From assembly GCF_002999335.1 (NCBI RefSeq), contig NW_020312189.1, forward strand, positions 1 through 50,059: DNA of 50,059 nucleotides, read 5' to 3'. Below are positions 49,831-50,059 of this stretch, in pieces. The number at the start of each line of letters is the position of its first letter. Within the stretch, counting starts at the first letter, position 1. The notes beneath the pieces were generated by a model, which was not told the origin of the DNA, did not search any database, and saw only the letters and a list, made by a program, of their open reading frames with translations. The DNA comes from Cyclospora cayetanensis (lineage: Eukaryota; Apicomplexa; Conoidasida; Eucoccidiorida; Eimeriidae). Made by a program: the position numbers and the translations under genes.

Positions 49831-50059
49831 AGTCTCTACGCTTCATGATATGGAGGCACACAATTTCGCGAAGCATAGTTTGCGGGTTACTTAGCTATAC
49901 ACTCAAAACCGTGCCCTCAAAGACGGGCCTGCTGGAGGCTCGTCATTCAATAGCATATCCTTGCATTTCTTGATATTTGCCCGTCCCTTTTGTTCCTCAG
50001 CTATACGCTCAGTCAAATTTCCCAGTCAACAATTAATTGAAAAGCCATAACGAAAGGAT

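Overview
The window looks like chromosomal DNA of a coccidian apicomplexan, most likely Eimeria. The grounds are intron-rich genes with GT..AG introns of about 60-550 bp, CAG/GCA trinucleotide tracts encoding Gln and Ala runs inside exons, scattered TTTAGGG-like heptamers in noncoding DNA, and decayed Ty3/gypsy pol fragments. The genus is inferred from these features, not proven.

Four genes are firmly identified by spliced reconstruction. A 5'-truncated gene for RNA polymerase III subunit RPC6/C34 occupies 281-2039 (+). The Brix-domain ribosome-biogenesis factor Ssf1/Peter Pan lies at 16932-14686 (-). SRP54, the GTPase of the signal recognition particle, lies at 25302-19961 (-) in 12 exons. 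A giant formin of about 2765 codons lies at 45836-35241 (-) in 8 exons. A ribonuclease-inhibitor-type LRR protein of 416 aa sits at 31845-34503 (+). For all of these except RPC6, which is cut at its 5' end, the exon lengths sum to a whole number of codons, which supports the splice choices.

Unrecognised genes reconstructed by splice phase are a 268-aa basic protein (3567-5046 +), an 860-aa helical protein with a polyQ tract and coiled-coil tail (26725-30726 +), an Ala/Gln-rich 400-aa protein (18216-19418 +), and several small or uncertain ones (11466-12111, 12347-13463, 17338-18173, 25314-25737, 31372-31626).

Layout: 1-5 kb Pol III subunit and a hypothetical gene; 5-6.6 kb pyrimidine-rich, poorly coding; 6.6-11 kb AT-richer, gene-poor, with a decayed gypsy RT/integrase on the + strand; 11-14 kb small hypothetical genes; 14.7-35 kb gene-dense core; 35-46 kb formin with several tandem repeats; 46-50 kb gene-poor, with a gypsy protease fragment (+) facing an RT/RNase H fragment (-). 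The housekeeping genes serve unrelated processes (Pol III transcription, 60S assembly, co-translational targeting, actin nucleation). Nothing suggests an operon or a functional cluster.

The most unusual signals are three unrelated genes whose 3' splice sites are immediately preceded by long TG/TA microsatellites, the layered tandem repeats of the formin (30-bp FH1, 18-bp and 45-bp units), and a GCTAG-rich degenerate sequence shared by two intergenic gaps between converging genes.
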